NCBI GenBank assembly: GCA_022768865.1
Contig: JALELH010000027.1
Coordinates: 1-64,000 of the forward strand
Origin: Spirochaetia bacterium
Lineage (GTDB): Bacteria; Spirochaetota; Spirochaetia; Treponematales; Treponemataceae
DNA: 64,000 nt
Direction of reading: 5' to 3'
The notes beneath the pieces are model-generated. The model was not told the DNA's origin. It ran no database searches and saw only the letters and a list, made by a program, of their open reading frames with translations. Positions 33,865 through 42,770 of this stretch are shown piece by piece. Every line of letters starts with the position of its first letter. The stretch's first letter is position 1. A program made the translations under genes and the position numbers.

Positions 33865-34760
33865 GTTCTACTAAATTAAATAATTCATTCCGCACAATTA
33901 ATTTAACATTTTCTTACATTTTATTTATTGTAATTTCCCTTATTGTTTTTTATCCTCTTGTCTATGTTGTTTCAGCTGCTTTTGCTCCCGGAAACAGCAT
34001 TGCAAACCTGAGTATCATTCCTTTTGGAGACGGTCATGAAGTCCGCCTTTCAAGTGAACTGACGGTAAAAGCCGGAAACGGATTTACACTGGACCACTTT
34101 AAGTATCTTTTTACAAAAACAGATTACTGGATGTGGTTTAAAAATACATTTTTTGTTGCATTGTGGACTACAGCTTTTACTGTTGTCATTTCTGCATTAA
34201 GTGCCTACGTTTTTTCACGCTTTAAGTTTGCATTCAAGCAGTCACTTTTAATGAGCCTTCTTATCCTTCAGATTTTCCCTTCATTTGTCGGAATGATTGC
34301 CATTTACGTAATCCTTATGCGTATCGGCGGACTTGATACACTCTGGGGTCTTGTCCTTATTTATGTTTCAGGAAACATTCCGTATAACACATGGATGGTA
34401 AAAAGCTACATGGATACAGTCAGCAAGAATCTTGATGAAGCTGCACGCATAGACGGAGCAAGCCATTTAAGGACTTTCGGAACAATCATCCTTCCTGTAA
34501 CAAGGCCTATCATTACGTTCCTTGCTGTTTCAAGCTTTACAGGCCCGTGGATGGACTTCATCTTCCCTAAGATGATTTTAAGAAGCCCTAACAAGCAGAC
34601 ACTTGCTCTTGGATTATTCTCTTTTGTTACTGACAAAAAGAATGAATTTACAAACTTTGCGGCAGGTGCTTTAGTTGTTGCCATTCCGTTTGTTATCTTC
34701 TTCCTCTTCAGCCAGAAAGCCATGATGATGAGCATGAGCACGGCTGCAGTTAAGGAATAA
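33861..34760 (+). CDS. Sugar ABC transporter permease (MalG-type)
   Basis: The 299-aa protein has about six predicted helices and the EAA-type loop LDEAARIDGASHLRTFGTIILPVTRP. The C-terminal segment (AMMMSMSTAAVKE) contains the short tail typical of MalG subunits. It is translationally coupled to the MalF-type gene through a 4-bp overlap. A hairpin with a short T run follows at 34777-34808, separating it from the GH35 gene, which has its own operator-controlled promoter. Confidence 0.88.
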   Translation: MSSTKLNNSFRTINLTFSYILFIVISLIVFYPLVYVVSAAFAPGNSIANLSIIPFGDGHEVRLSSELTVKAGNGFTLDHFKYLFTKTDYWMWFKNTFFVALWTTAFTVVISALSAYVFSRFKFAFKQSLLMSLLILQIFPSFVGMIAIYVILMRIGGLDTLWGLVLIYVSGNIPYNTWMVKSYMDTVSKNLDEAARIDGASHLRTFGTIILPVTRPIITFLAVSSFTGPWMDFIFPKMILRSPNKQTLALGLFSFVTDKKNEFTNFAAGALVVAIPFVIFFLFSQKAMMMSMSTAAVKE

Positions 34761-34776
34761 AATTACTGATAATGAT

Positions 34777-34808
34777 AAAGTGTGCAAACAGTTGCGCACT
34801 TTGTTTTT
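34777..34808 (+). terminator. Terminator after the permease genes
   Basis: AAAGTGTGC (34777-34785) and GCGCACTTT (34794-34802) pair with one wobble; GTTTTT follows. Confidence 0.7.
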
Positions 34809-34815
34809 ATCCAAG

Positions 34816-34854
34816 GTCAACGCGTGTTGACTTCTGCTAATTATCAGTTAGAAT
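34816..34854 (+). promoter_or_regulatory. GH35 promoter overlapped by LacI-type operator
   Basis: GTCAACGCGTGTTGAC (34816-34831) is a 16-bp palindrome with one mismatched pair. Its right end contains the -35 TTGACT (34827-34832), followed after 16 bp by TAGAAT (34849-34854). It shares half-sites with the operator in front of the LacI gene. Confidence 0.75.
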
Positions 34855-34874
34855 TGATGGCAGAAGAAGAGGCT

Positions 34875-34906
34875 TGCTGAAAGTTATTTATCGGTAATTT
34901 TCAGCA
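34875..34906 (+). promoter_or_regulatory. Leader hairpin upstream of GH35
   Basis: TGCTGAAAGTTA and TAATTTTCAGCA form a 12-bp stem with an 8-nt loop in the roughly 130-nt 5' leader of the GH35 mRNA. No T run follows; the function is unknown. Confidence 0.5.
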
Positions 34907-34994
34907 CTTGCAGTTTAACAGGCGTTGCACTTATAAACTGTAATACCGCCACCTTGGCTTGCCGTTTATACAGTGTTTTTTTACAGGAGTTCCT

Positions 34995-37163
34995 ATGACA
35001 GTTTATTCATACGACAACAAAAGCTTATTTAAAGACGGAAAAAGATGGTTCCCTATAATGGGAGAAATTCACTATTCCCGCTATCCTGACTGCGACTGGA
35101 AAGAAGCACTTCTAAAAATGAAGGAAGGCGGAGTAGACATTGTTTCTTCTTACGTTATCTGGATTCACCATGAAGAAATAGAAAATCAGTTTGACTGGAC
35201 GGGCTGGAGAAATTTACGCAAGTTTGTAGAAACAATAAAGGAATGCGGCCTAACAATGATTCTGCGTATCGGACCATGGGTTCATGCAGAAGTTCGTCAT
35301 GGCGGATTCCCTGACTGGCTTCTGGCTAAATGCCCTGATGCACGCAGCACAAACGGTGACAAATATTTTGCAGAAGTTGAAAAATGGTATAAGGCTGTTT
35401 ACGAACAGGTTAAGGGGCTTTTTGTAAAGGATGGCGGACCGATTATCGGTGTTCAGATTGAAAATGAATATGGACATTGCGGTGGTCTTTCCGGTGCAGA
35501 AGGTGAACTTCACATGAAAAAGCTTGAAGCAATGGCAAGGGCAATGGGCTTTGATGCTCCTTTATATACAGCTACAGGCTGGGGTGGAGCAGTTACGGCC
35601 GGAATGCTTCCTGTAATGGGCGGCTATTGTGAAGCTCCATGGGACCCGCGCATAACAGAAATTGAACCTAGCGGAAATTACGTTTTTACACACGAAAGAA
35701 ACGATCATGCCATTGGATGTGACTTTGGTATAGGAGAAACAATTACCTTTGACATGACAAAATATCCTTATCTTACTGCTGAACTTGGCGGTGGTCTTCA
35801 GGTTACACTTAAGCGCAGGCCTGTTGCTCAGCCAAAGGATATAGGCGGAATGAGTGTTGCCAAGATGGGCAGCGGATGTAATCTTCTTGGTTACTACATG
35901 TATCATGGCGGTCAGAATCCTGAAGGCAAGCTTACGACACTTGAAGAAAACATTGCCACAGGTTCCCTTAACGACATGAGCATTAAAAACTACGACTTCC
36001 GTGCACCTTTAGGTCAGTATGGAATGCCAAACGGCACATACAACGAAATTAAACTTTATGCCATGTTTGTTCATGACTTTGGCGAAAAATTTGCTTCAAC
36101 AGAAACTTATCTTCCTGAAAGCAATCCTCTGACTGCATCAAATTTAAAAGACCTTAGGACAAGCTGGAGAAGCTATGACTGCAAGTGCGGAAAAAAACGC
36201 GGCTGGGTATTTGTAAGCGACTTCCAGCGCCGCAACAAAATGGCAGACCACAAAAATGTAGTCGTAGAAAACAAAGAATACAATGTTAAGTTCCCGGCAC
36301 TTGATGTTTTAGACGGAGATTTCTTTTTTGTTCCATTCAACATGAAGTGCGGTCAGAATGAACTTGAAACTTCTTTGTGCACGCCTCTTTGCCGTCTGGA
36401 CAATGAACGTCCTGCCTATGTTTTCTACAGCAATGCAAGGCCTGCAGGAAAAACTTTTGTTTCAGAAAGCAATGTTTGTTCTGCAGAGAAGGCAGACAAA
36501 GCATATTACCAGTTTGCCGGAAACGCAGCTGATACTGAAGACATTGTAACTTTGACAAGGGAAGATGCAGAAAAGGCACATAAGGTTTGTGCCGGCGGAA
36601 AGCAGTATGTCCTTATTACAGACAATGTTATGTACCAGGAAAATGAAGGCGGCAAAACTGTTCTTAACTTCCAGACAGACGGGGAAGCAGAATTTAAGGT
36701 TTTCCCTGCTTTGGGAAAAGTTCCTGAGGGCTTTGAAAGAAAGGAAGATAGCAACGGTTTTGCTCACTATGTAAAAGCCGGAATCAAAAAAGATGCACCT
36801 GCAGTTTCATTTGAAAAAATCAGTGACAACGAAAAGACTGCAGCTTACAAAATCAGGGTTGCTTCTTTTGAAAACCTTGAAGATGCCTTCATTGACATTG
36901 CATACACGGCAAACTGTGCACGCCTTTACGAAAACGGAAAATTAATCGACGATGCAATCTACGCAGGAGACGATTATCCGTGGTCCATCGGCTTAAAACG
37001 CTATGGCAAGGGCGCACACGAATTTATTCTTGAACTAGATTCACTTGAAAAGGGCGCAAAAGTCTTTATTGAAAAATGGCCTGACTTTGGCAGCAGTTCC
37101 TCCCTTAAGGCTGTCAGGGAAATTAAGGCAAAAGCTTTTGTAAACAGCAAAGTGATTTTGTAG
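34995..37163 (+). CDS. GH35 beta-galactosidase
   Basis: I start at ATG 34995 because AGGAG lies at 34985-34989. The N-terminal (beta/alpha)8 domain has the GH35 hallmarks MGEIHYSRYP and ILRIGPWVHAEVRHGGFPDWL. The acid/base Glu is in GVQIENEYGH (about residue 155) and the nucleophile Glu in YLTAELGGG (about 268). Beta-rich domains follow, to 722 aa. There is no signal peptide, so it acts in the cytoplasm on imported galactosides. The neighbouring importer and LacI operator support one catabolic unit. It ends at a terminator at 37197. Confidence 0.88.
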   Translation: MTVYSYDNKSLFKDGKRWFPIMGEIHYSRYPDCDWKEALLKMKEGGVDIVSSYVIWIHHEEIENQFDWTGWRNLRKFVETIKECGLTMILRIGPWVHAEVRHGGFPDWLLAKCPDARSTNGDKYFAEVEKWYKAVYEQVKGLFVKDGGPIIGVQIENEYGHCGGLSGAEGELHMKKLEAMARAMGFDAPLYTATGWGGAVTAGMLPVMGGYCEAPWDPRITEIEPSGNYVFTHERNDHAIGCDFGIGETITFDMTKYPYLTAELGGGLQVTLKRRPVAQPKDIGGMSVAKMGSGCNLLGYYMYHGGQNPEGKLTTLEENIATGSLNDMSIKNYDFRAPLGQYGMPNGTYNEIKLYAMFVHDFGEKFASTETYLPESNPLTASNLKDLRTSWRSYDCKCGKKRGWVFVSDFQRRNKMADHKNVVVENKEYNVKFPALDVLDGDFFFVPFNMKCGQNELETSLCTPLCRLDNERPAYVFYSNARPAGKTFVSESNVCSAEKADKAYYQFAGNAADTEDIVTLTREDAEKAHKVCAGGKQYVLITDNVMYQENEGGKTVLNFQTDGEAEFKVFPALGKVPEGFERKEDSNGFAHYVKAGIKKDAPAVSFEKISDNEKTAAYKIRVASFENLEDAFIDIAYTANCARLYENGKLIDDAIYAGDDYPWSIGLKRYGKGAHEFILELDSLEKGAKVFIEKWPDFGSSSSLKAVREIKAKAFVNSKVIL

Positions 37164-37196
37164 CATAGGGGAATTTAGAATTCTCTTTCTAACCTT

Positions 37197-37227
37197 GGGC
37201 TGTCTGAAAAATCAGGCAGCCCTTTTT
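37197..37227 (+). terminator. Terminator after GH35
   Basis: GGGCTGTCTGA and TCAGGCAGCCC form an 11-bp stem with one wobble or mismatch and a short A loop, followed by TTTTT. Confidence 0.85.
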
Positions 37228-37298
37228 ATTTGCTTTTTAACTTTATATTTAGTATATTGGAATTAGGTTAATCTAAACTAACATATATTGAGGTCTCT

Positions 37299-39809
37299 AT
37301 GCAAAAGTTTAACGTTACCGGTATGTCATGTGCTGCATGTTCTGCAAGGGTAGAAAAGGCAGTTTCAAAAGTTGAAGGCGTGCAAAAATGTTCCGTAAAC
37401 CTCCTTGCTGAAACCATGTCAGTAGAAGGAACGGCAGCAGATGATAAAATAATTTCTGCCGTAGTCAATGCAGGCTATGGCGCTTCCGTTCAGAATGAAG
37501 AAGAACTTTATTCCGCCAAAAACAAGGACACGGAAAAACAGGAAATAAACAGAATCGGCAGGCGCCTTGTTTCATCTGCCGTAATTTTAATCCTGCTCAT
37601 GTATATCACCATGGGCTACGGAATGTTTGGTTTTCCAATGCCTTCATTCTTAGCAAATAATTCTTTTGTGCTTTACCTTTTGCAGCCTGTTCTTGCAGGA
37701 GCAGTTTTAATAATCAACAGAAAGTTTTTTATAAACGGAACTAAAGCAATAGTTTCCCTTGCACCTAATATGGATTCCCTTGTGGCACTTGGTTCAGGCG
37801 TTTCATATATATATTCAATGTATGTTTTGGTTTCCATGTTCATTCATAAAGCAGGCGGAAGCTCTGTTCATGGTGAACATCTTTATTTTGAAAGTGCAGC
37901 CATGGTTGTAACCCTTATAACCTTAGGCAAATATCTGGAAGCAATTTCTAAAGGCAAGACAACGAGTGCCGTAAAGTCACTTATGAAGCTTGTGCCTGAC
38001 TTTGCAAATGTTATTCGTGATGGCAATGAAGTAAAGGTAAAGACTTCTGACCTTGTAAAAGGCGATGTAATTGTTTTGCGTTCCGGCAATCAGATTCCTG
38101 CAGACGGAATACTGATAGAAGGAAACATTTCTGCTGATGAATCTTCACTAACCGGTGAAAGCATGCCTGTAGAAAAAGGAACAGGCAGCAAAGTTTTTGC
38201 ATCAACCCTATGCGTAAACGGCTTTGCTAAAATCCGTGCAGAAAAAACAGGCCAGGACACAGGCTTTGCAAAAATAATCCGCCTTGTAACGGAAGCTTCT
38301 TCCTTAAAGGCACCTGTTCAGCGCATTGCAGACAAGGTTGCAGGCGTATTTGTTCCTGCCGTAATTTTAATTGCCCTTTTGACTTTTGCCGTCTGGTTTG
38401 CATTAGGCCGCGATTTGTTTTTTGCACTGAACAGGGCAGTAAGCGTTTTAGTCATAAGCTGCCCTTGTGCTTTAGGGCTTGCAACTCCTGTGGCCATAAT
38501 GGCAGGCTGCGGTGTAGGTGCTAAAAGCGGAATACTGTTTAAAACATCAGCTGCCCTTGAAAATGCAGGCCGCATAAAATTAATTGCTTTCGACAAAACT
38601 GGAACATTGACAAAGGGCGTTCCGGAAGTTACGGATGTTCTTGCTTCAGAAAATATTTCAGAAGATGAACTTTTAATCCTTGCTGCTTCCGTAGAAAGTT
38701 TAAGCAGCCATCCTCTGGCAAAGGCAATTGCAGGAAAGGCAAAAGATAAAAAACTTTATGCTGCAGAAGACTTTAAGAATGTCCAGGGCGGGGGAGTCAG
38801 TGCAATTGTAAAAGGTCAGAAAATATTTGGAGGCAATGCCGCTTTCATAGGTTCCTGCTGCAAAGAAAAAATTGATGAAGAAAAACTTAAAGCCCTTGCC
38901 CGGCAGGGAAAAACTCCCGTTATCTTTGCAACGGAAGAAAAGGTTCTCGGCATTTTGGCACTGGCGGATTCCTTAAAGGAAGATGCTGTTTATGCAATAA
39001 AGGAATTTGCAAAACTTGGAATAGACTCTGCCATGATAACGGGAGACAACCAGGTTACAGCCGGGGCCATAGCTTCAAGGCTTGGCATAAAAAAAATATT
39101 TGCAGAAGCAAAGCCTGATGAAAAGTCAGCAATAATTGCCAGGTTAAAGAAAGAATACGGCAGGGTTGCCATGACCGGAGACGGAGTAAACGATGCAGTA
39201 GCTCTTTCAGGTGCAGACATAGGAATAGCCATTGGTGCAGGAACAGACGTTGCCATAGATTCTGCAGATTTAGTCCTTGTAAACAGCCGGGTAATGGATG
39301 CCTATAATGCCGTTGCATTGAGCAGAAAAACACTGGCAATAATTCATCAGAACCTTTTCTGGGCATTTATTTACAACATACTGCTTATTCCCCTTGCTGC
39401 AGGCTGCCTGTATCCTGTTTTAGGCTGGACCCTTAACCCAATGATTGCCGCAGCCTGCATGAGCATTTCAAGTTTCAGCGTCGTAACCAATGCCTTAAGG
39501 CTTAATTTTTTTAAGGTGAAGAAAATCAATAAAGCGGAAGGAATGGCCGATAAAAATACCGTTAAAATCAGTGTAAAAACTGAAACCACCATGCAGGAGG
39601 AAAACACCATGGAAAAGACATTTAACGTAGAAGGAATGATGTGCACTCATTGTGAAGCACACGTAAAGGAAGCTCTGGAAAAAGTTCCGGGCGTAACGGA
39701 AGCAGTGGCAGACCATAATGCAAAAAAAGCAACGGTTAAGCTTTCTGCACCTGTAGATGATTCTCTGCTTAAGGCTGCCATTGAAGGTGCCGGCTACAAA
39801 GTTGTATAA
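37299..39809 (+). CDS. copA: Copper-exporting P-type ATPase with C-terminal CopZ-like domain
   Basis: An N-terminal heavy-metal domain (GMSCAACSARV) is followed by P1B-ATPase helices. Then come the actuator TGES (SSLTGESMPVEKG), the membrane metal site CPCALGLATP, phosphorylation motif DKTGTLTKG, SSHPLAKAI and GDGVNDAVALS. Unusually, after the last helix and a linker of about 45 aa there is a second metal-binding domain (EGMMCTHCEAHV) at the C-terminus. That domain has an internal AGGAGG and ATG, so it may also be made as a free chaperone. The length of 836 aa exceeds standard CopA. It is monocistronic and Cu(I) export is expected. Confidence 0.92.
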   Translation: MQKFNVTGMSCAACSARVEKAVSKVEGVQKCSVNLLAETMSVEGTAADDKIISAVVNAGYGASVQNEEELYSAKNKDTEKQEINRIGRRLVSSAVILILLMYITMGYGMFGFPMPSFLANNSFVLYLLQPVLAGAVLIINRKFFINGTKAIVSLAPNMDSLVALGSGVSYIYSMYVLVSMFIHKAGGSSVHGEHLYFESAAMVVTLITLGKYLEAISKGKTTSAVKSLMKLVPDFANVIRDGNEVKVKTSDLVKGDVIVLRSGNQIPADGILIEGNISADESSLTGESMPVEKGTGSKVFASTLCVNGFAKIRAEKTGQDTGFAKIIRLVTEASSLKAPVQRIADKVAGVFVPAVILIALLTFAVWFALGRDLFFALNRAVSVLVISCPCALGLATPVAIMAGCGVGAKSGILFKTSAALENAGRIKLIAFDKTGTLTKGVPEVTDVLASENISEDELLILAASVESLSSHPLAKAIAGKAKDKKLYAAEDFKNVQGGGVSAIVKGQKIFGGNAAFIGSCCKEKIDEEKLKALARQGKTPVIFATEEKVLGILALADSLKEDAVYAIKEFAKLGIDSAMITGDNQVTAGAIASRLGIKKIFAEAKPDEKSAIIARLKKEYGRVAMTGDGVNDAVALSGADIGIAIGAGTDVAIDSADLVLVNSRVMDAYNAVALSRKTLAIIHQNLFWAFIYNILLIPLAAGCLYPVLGWTLNPMIAAACMSISSFSVVTNALRLNFFKVKKINKAEGMADKNTVKISVKTETTMQEENTMEKTFNVEGMMCTHCEAHVKEALEKVPGVTEAVADHNAKKATVKLSAPVDDSLLKAAIEGAGYKVV
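39609..39809 (+). CDS. Putative internally initiated CopZ-like copper chaperone
   Basis: Inside copA and in the same frame, AGGAGG (39595-39600) lies 8 bp before ATG 39609. The 66-residue product starts MEKTFNVEGMMCTHCEAHVKEAL, a complete ferredoxin-like heavy-metal-associated domain of CopZ length. The preceding linker is low in structure. The simplest history is a copA-copZ operon whose stop codon was lost, leaving the old ribosome binding site working. Whether both products are made is inference. Confidence 0.5.
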   Translation: MEKTFNVEGMMCTHCEAHVKEALEKVPGVTEAVADHNAKKATVKLSAPVDDSLLKAAIEGAGYKVV

Positions 39810-39838
39810 AACTTCACTGGCATGGTGCATGAAGCATT

Positions 39839-40020
39839 CTCGTGAGAGTGTATCATTCAACCTCACGAGGGTGTAAAGTATACCCTTACGAGAGTGTATC
39901 ATGCACCCTCACGAGGGTGTAAGGTACACCCTTACAGGAGTGTAATATACACCCTATTAGGGTGTAACATTCACCCTTATAAGAGTGTATCGTTCATTCT
40001 GCTAGGCTGAATCATTCATT
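39839..40020. repeat. Array of eight 22-23 bp palindromic tandem repeats
   Basis: Eight units follow one another without spacers, starting at 39839, 39862, 39885, 39908, 39931, 39954, 39976 and 39999. A typical unit is CTCACGAGGGTGTAAGGTACACC, read here as CTCACGAGG plus the palindrome GGTGTA-agg-TACACC. Unit 6 and unit 8 are 22 bp; divergence increases toward the right. A further degraded unit may precede at about 39817. The rest of the 39810-40330 gap, 40021-40200, shows nothing recognisable; the promoter lies at 40209. Confidence 0.85.
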
Positions 40021-40208
40021 ATAATTCATTTATATCAAAGTTCACCTTTGTGCCGAATTACCGCGCTTTTTCTGTAATCATCTTTATATCTTCTTTGCTT
40101 ACTTCTGTTTCTTTTTCTTAAAACTAAGAATTTATTTATAGGTTTACATTCGATCTAATATAAAAATCTATCATTTTGTTTGTAAATTCATAATAACAGG
40201 ATATTTTC

Positions 40209-40258
40209 TTGACAATTGGACATAGTGGTATTATATTCAATATGGCAACCGGTTGCCA
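40209..40258 (+). promoter_or_regulatory. Promoter with perfect LacI-type operator
   Basis: TTGACA (40209-40214), 17-bp spacer, TATATT (40232-40237), then TGGCAACCGGTTGCCA (40243-40258), a perfect 16-bp palindrome with the central CG typical of LacI/GalR operators. It sits at the expected transcription start, so it should repress the isomerase gene. Its half-site differs from that at 29962 and 34816. Confidence 0.8.
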
Positions 40259-40330
40259 AAAATTAATCGGAATTCTTAGGATCTGTTCAGGGGAACAGAA
40301 AAACATATCCACTTAAGGAGCAAACACACT

Positions 40331-41836
40331 ATGGCAAAGTTTGAAAACATTCCTGACGTAAAACTCGGTATCATCGCAGTAAGCCGCGACTGTTTCGTAA
40401 TTTCTCTTTCAGAAAAAAGAAGGGCAGCAATCGTTAAGGCTTTTGCAGGCAAAGGTGAACTCTACGAAGCAAAAACTACAGTAGAGAATGAAAAAGACAT
40501 GCTCAAGGCTGTTGATGAAGTAAAGAACGCTGGCTGTAACGCTCTTGTTGTATTCCTTGGAAACTTCGGACCAGAAACACCTGAAACACAGATTGCACAG
40601 AAGTTTGACGGACCTTGCATGTTCGTTGCTGCTGCAGAAGAAACTCAGAACGACCTAATTAACGGACGCGGTGATGCATATTGCGGCATGCTCAACTGCT
40701 CTTATAACCTTAACCTTCGCCACATTCCTGGAATTATTCCTGAATATCCTGTAGGCACAGCTGATGACATCGTAAAGATGATTGAAGAGTTCATTCCTGT
40801 TGCACGCGCAATCATCGGTCTTGCTAGCCTTAAAATCATTACATTCGGACCACGCCCTCAGGACTTCTTTGCCTGTAACGCACCTATTAAGGGACTTTAC
40901 GACATCGGCGTTGAAATTCAGGAAAACTCTGAACTTGACCTTCTTGTTGCTTACCGCGCACACAAAGACGACCCTCGCATTCCAAATGTTGTTAAGGAAA
41001 TGGAAGAAGAACTTGGCAAGGGCGGAAACAACTTCCCTGATTTGCTTCCACGCATGGCACAGTTTGAAATCACACTCCTTGACTGGATTGAAGCAAACAA
41101 GGGCTGCAAAAAGTATGCTGTTCTTGCAGACAAGTGCTGGCCTGCATTCCCTAAGGAATTCGGCTTTGAACCTTGCTATGTAAACAGCCGCCTTGCTTCC
41201 CGCGGTATTCCTGTTGCATGTGAAGTTGATATTTTCGGTGCACTTTCTGAATATATCGGAACATGTATTTCCGGTGCTCCTGTTACACTTCTTGACATCA
41301 ACAACTCTGTTCCACAGGATATGTATAACGAAAGCATTAAGGGCAAGTTCTCTTATCCTTATGTCCTCAACGACACATTCATGGCATTCCACTGCGGAAA
41401 CACACCGTTCTGCTGCATGAACAAGTCCTGCAACCCTGGCGTTAAGTTCCAGCTTATCCAGAACCGTCTTCTTGAAAACGGCGGAACACCTGACTTTACA
41501 CGCGGAACCCTCGAAGGAGACATTATGCCGGGTCCAATCACATTCTTCAGATTGCAGACAACTCCTGATACAAAGCTTCAGGCATACATTGCTCAGGGAG
41601 AAATCCTTCCTGTTGCAACACGCTCTTTCGGCGGTATCGGTGTATTTGCAATTCCTGAAATGGGAAGATTCTACCGCCACGTTCTTATCCAGAAGAACTA
41701 CCCGCACCACGGTGCCGTTGCTTTCGGACACTTCGGAAAGGCATTGTTTACACTTTTCAAGTATCTTAAGATTGCAGATGTTGCATACAACCAGCCAAAG
41801 GGTGTATTATATCCATCAGAAAATCCGTTTAATTAA
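40331..41836 (+). CDS. L-fucose/L-arabinose isomerase-family protein
   Basis: The 501-aa protein belongs to the fucose isomerase-like fold. The N-terminal Rossmann part is KLGIIAVSRDCFVISLSEKR, NALVVFLGNFGPETPE and AAAEETQNDL; the C-terminal catalytic part includes MAFHCGNTPFCC, DIMPGPITFFRLQTTPD and HHGAVAFGHFGKAL. Family members interconvert aldose and ketose sugars with Mn2+. No canonical AraA is visible, while araD and an araB-like kinase lie nearby, so it may act as the L-arabinose isomerase. L-fucose or another pentose is possible. A strong promoter/operator precedes it. Confidence 0.75.
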   Translation: MAKFENIPDVKLGIIAVSRDCFVISLSEKRRAAIVKAFAGKGELYEAKTTVENEKDMLKAVDEVKNAGCNALVVFLGNFGPETPETQIAQKFDGPCMFVAAAEETQNDLINGRGDAYCGMLNCSYNLNLRHIPGIIPEYPVGTADDIVKMIEEFIPVARAIIGLASLKIITFGPRPQDFFACNAPIKGLYDIGVEIQENSELDLLVAYRAHKDDPRIPNVVKEMEEELGKGGNNFPDLLPRMAQFEITLLDWIEANKGCKKYAVLADKCWPAFPKEFGFEPCYVNSRLASRGIPVACEVDIFGALSEYIGTCISGAPVTLLDINNSVPQDMYNESIKGKFSYPYVLNDTFMAFHCGNTPFCCMNKSCNPGVKFQLIQNRLLENGGTPDFTRGTLEGDIMPGPITFFRLQTTPDTKLQAYIAQGEILPVATRSFGGIGVFAIPEMGRFYRHVLIQKNYPHHGAVAFGHFGKALFTLFKYLKIADVAYNQPKGVLYPSENPFN

Positions 41837-41900
41837 TATAAGGTGTTTTTAACGCTTTACGTTATTTAAATTGATTTATTCTTAATTTTTTCAACCTTTT

Positions 41901-41939
41901 AACCCCGTCTGTTTGCATAAGCAGTCGGGGTTTCCTTTT
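41901..41939 (+). terminator. Terminator after the isomerase gene
   Basis: AACCCCGTCTG (41901-41911) pairs with CAGTCGGGGTT (41922-41932), leaving one T-T mismatch, followed by TCCTTTT. Confidence 0.75.
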
Positions 41940-41946
41940 CTTCTGA

Positions 41947-41963
41947 TGCCGAGAGGCGTCTAT
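41947..41963. repeat. Half copy of family 1 element end
   Basis: TGCCGAGAGGCGTCTAT matches the end of the family 1 elements except for one base. Confidence 0.5.
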
Positions 41964-41999
41964 TTTGGAATAATTAATTTTTGTGCTATAATTTAATTC

Positions 42000-42755
42000 A
42001 TGAAAATAATAACCTGGAACGTAAACGGCATACGTGCCGTAGAAAAAAAAGATTTCTGTAAATGGCTTTCTGAATGCGGTGCAGACGTTGTTTGCATTCA
42101 GGAAACAAAGGCAAAGCCTGAACAGCTGAGTGAAAATTTAATTTCTCCTGAAGGATATAAATCCTATTGGGCAAGTGCAGTAAAACCCGGATATTCCGGC
42201 ACAGCAATATATTCCAGAACGGAACCTGATAAAGTAGAAGTTTTAGGCGACGAACGTTTTGACAGCGAAGGACGTGTCCTAATTGCTTATTTTGGAAAGC
42301 TTGCCGTAATCAGTGCATACTTTCCCAACAGCCAGGACAAGGGTGCAAGGCTTGACTATAAACTTGCTTTCTGTGATGTCATGCTTAAAAAACTTGACGT
42401 ACTTGTGGCAGACGGTTTTGATATTGTGCTGTGCGGAGACTACAATATTGCACATAAAGCCATAGACCTGGCAAACCCGAAGACCAACGAAGGCAATGCT
42501 GGATTCCTCCCGGAAGAAAGAGCCTGGATGGATAAGTTTACAACAAGCGGCTATGTGGACACCTTCCGCCATTTCCACCAGGAACCTGCCATGTATTCCT
42601 GGTGGAGTTACCGCTTCCATGCCAGGGAAAAGAACGTAGGGTGGCGCATTGACTATGCCAATGTAAATGAACGCCTGCTGCCTAAAGTTAAATCCTGCAT
42701 AATCAACAGTGACGTTTTTGGCAGCGACCACTGCCCTGTCACAATTGAACTATAA
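42000..42755 (+). CDS. xth: Exodeoxyribonuclease III
   Basis: The 251-aa member of the exonuclease/endonuclease/phosphatase fold has NVNGIRA, the metal Glu in VVCIQETKAKPEQL, YSGTAIYSR, CGDYNIAHKAIDLANPK, WRIDYANVNERL and SDHCPVTIEL. These are the catalytic residues of AP endonuclease/exonuclease III. The enzyme incises abasic sites in base excision repair. It stands alone between a terminator and the composite repeat at 42771 and is not functionally tied to the surrounding sugar genes. Confidence 0.92.
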   Translation: MKIITWNVNGIRAVEKKDFCKWLSECGADVVCIQETKAKPEQLSENLISPEGYKSYWASAVKPGYSGTAIYSRTEPDKVEVLGDERFDSEGRVLIAYFGKLAVISAYFPNSQDKGARLDYKLAFCDVMLKKLDVLVADGFDIVLCGDYNIAHKAIDLANPKTNEGNAGFLPEERAWMDKFTTSGYVDTFRHFHQEPAMYSWWSYRFHAREKNVGWRIDYANVNERLLPKVKSCIINSDVFGSDHCPVTIEL

Positions 42756-42770
42756 TTTGCTTTATAAAAA

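Noticed and set aside
39839-40020. CRISPR array
   Set aside because: The 22-23 bp units are contiguous, with no unique spacers and no cas genes nearby.
40655-41731. 358-aa minus-strand ORF opposite the isomerase gene
   Set aside because: It is the antisense shadow of a clear plus-strand enzyme and its translation is Cys/Arg-rich with no domain.
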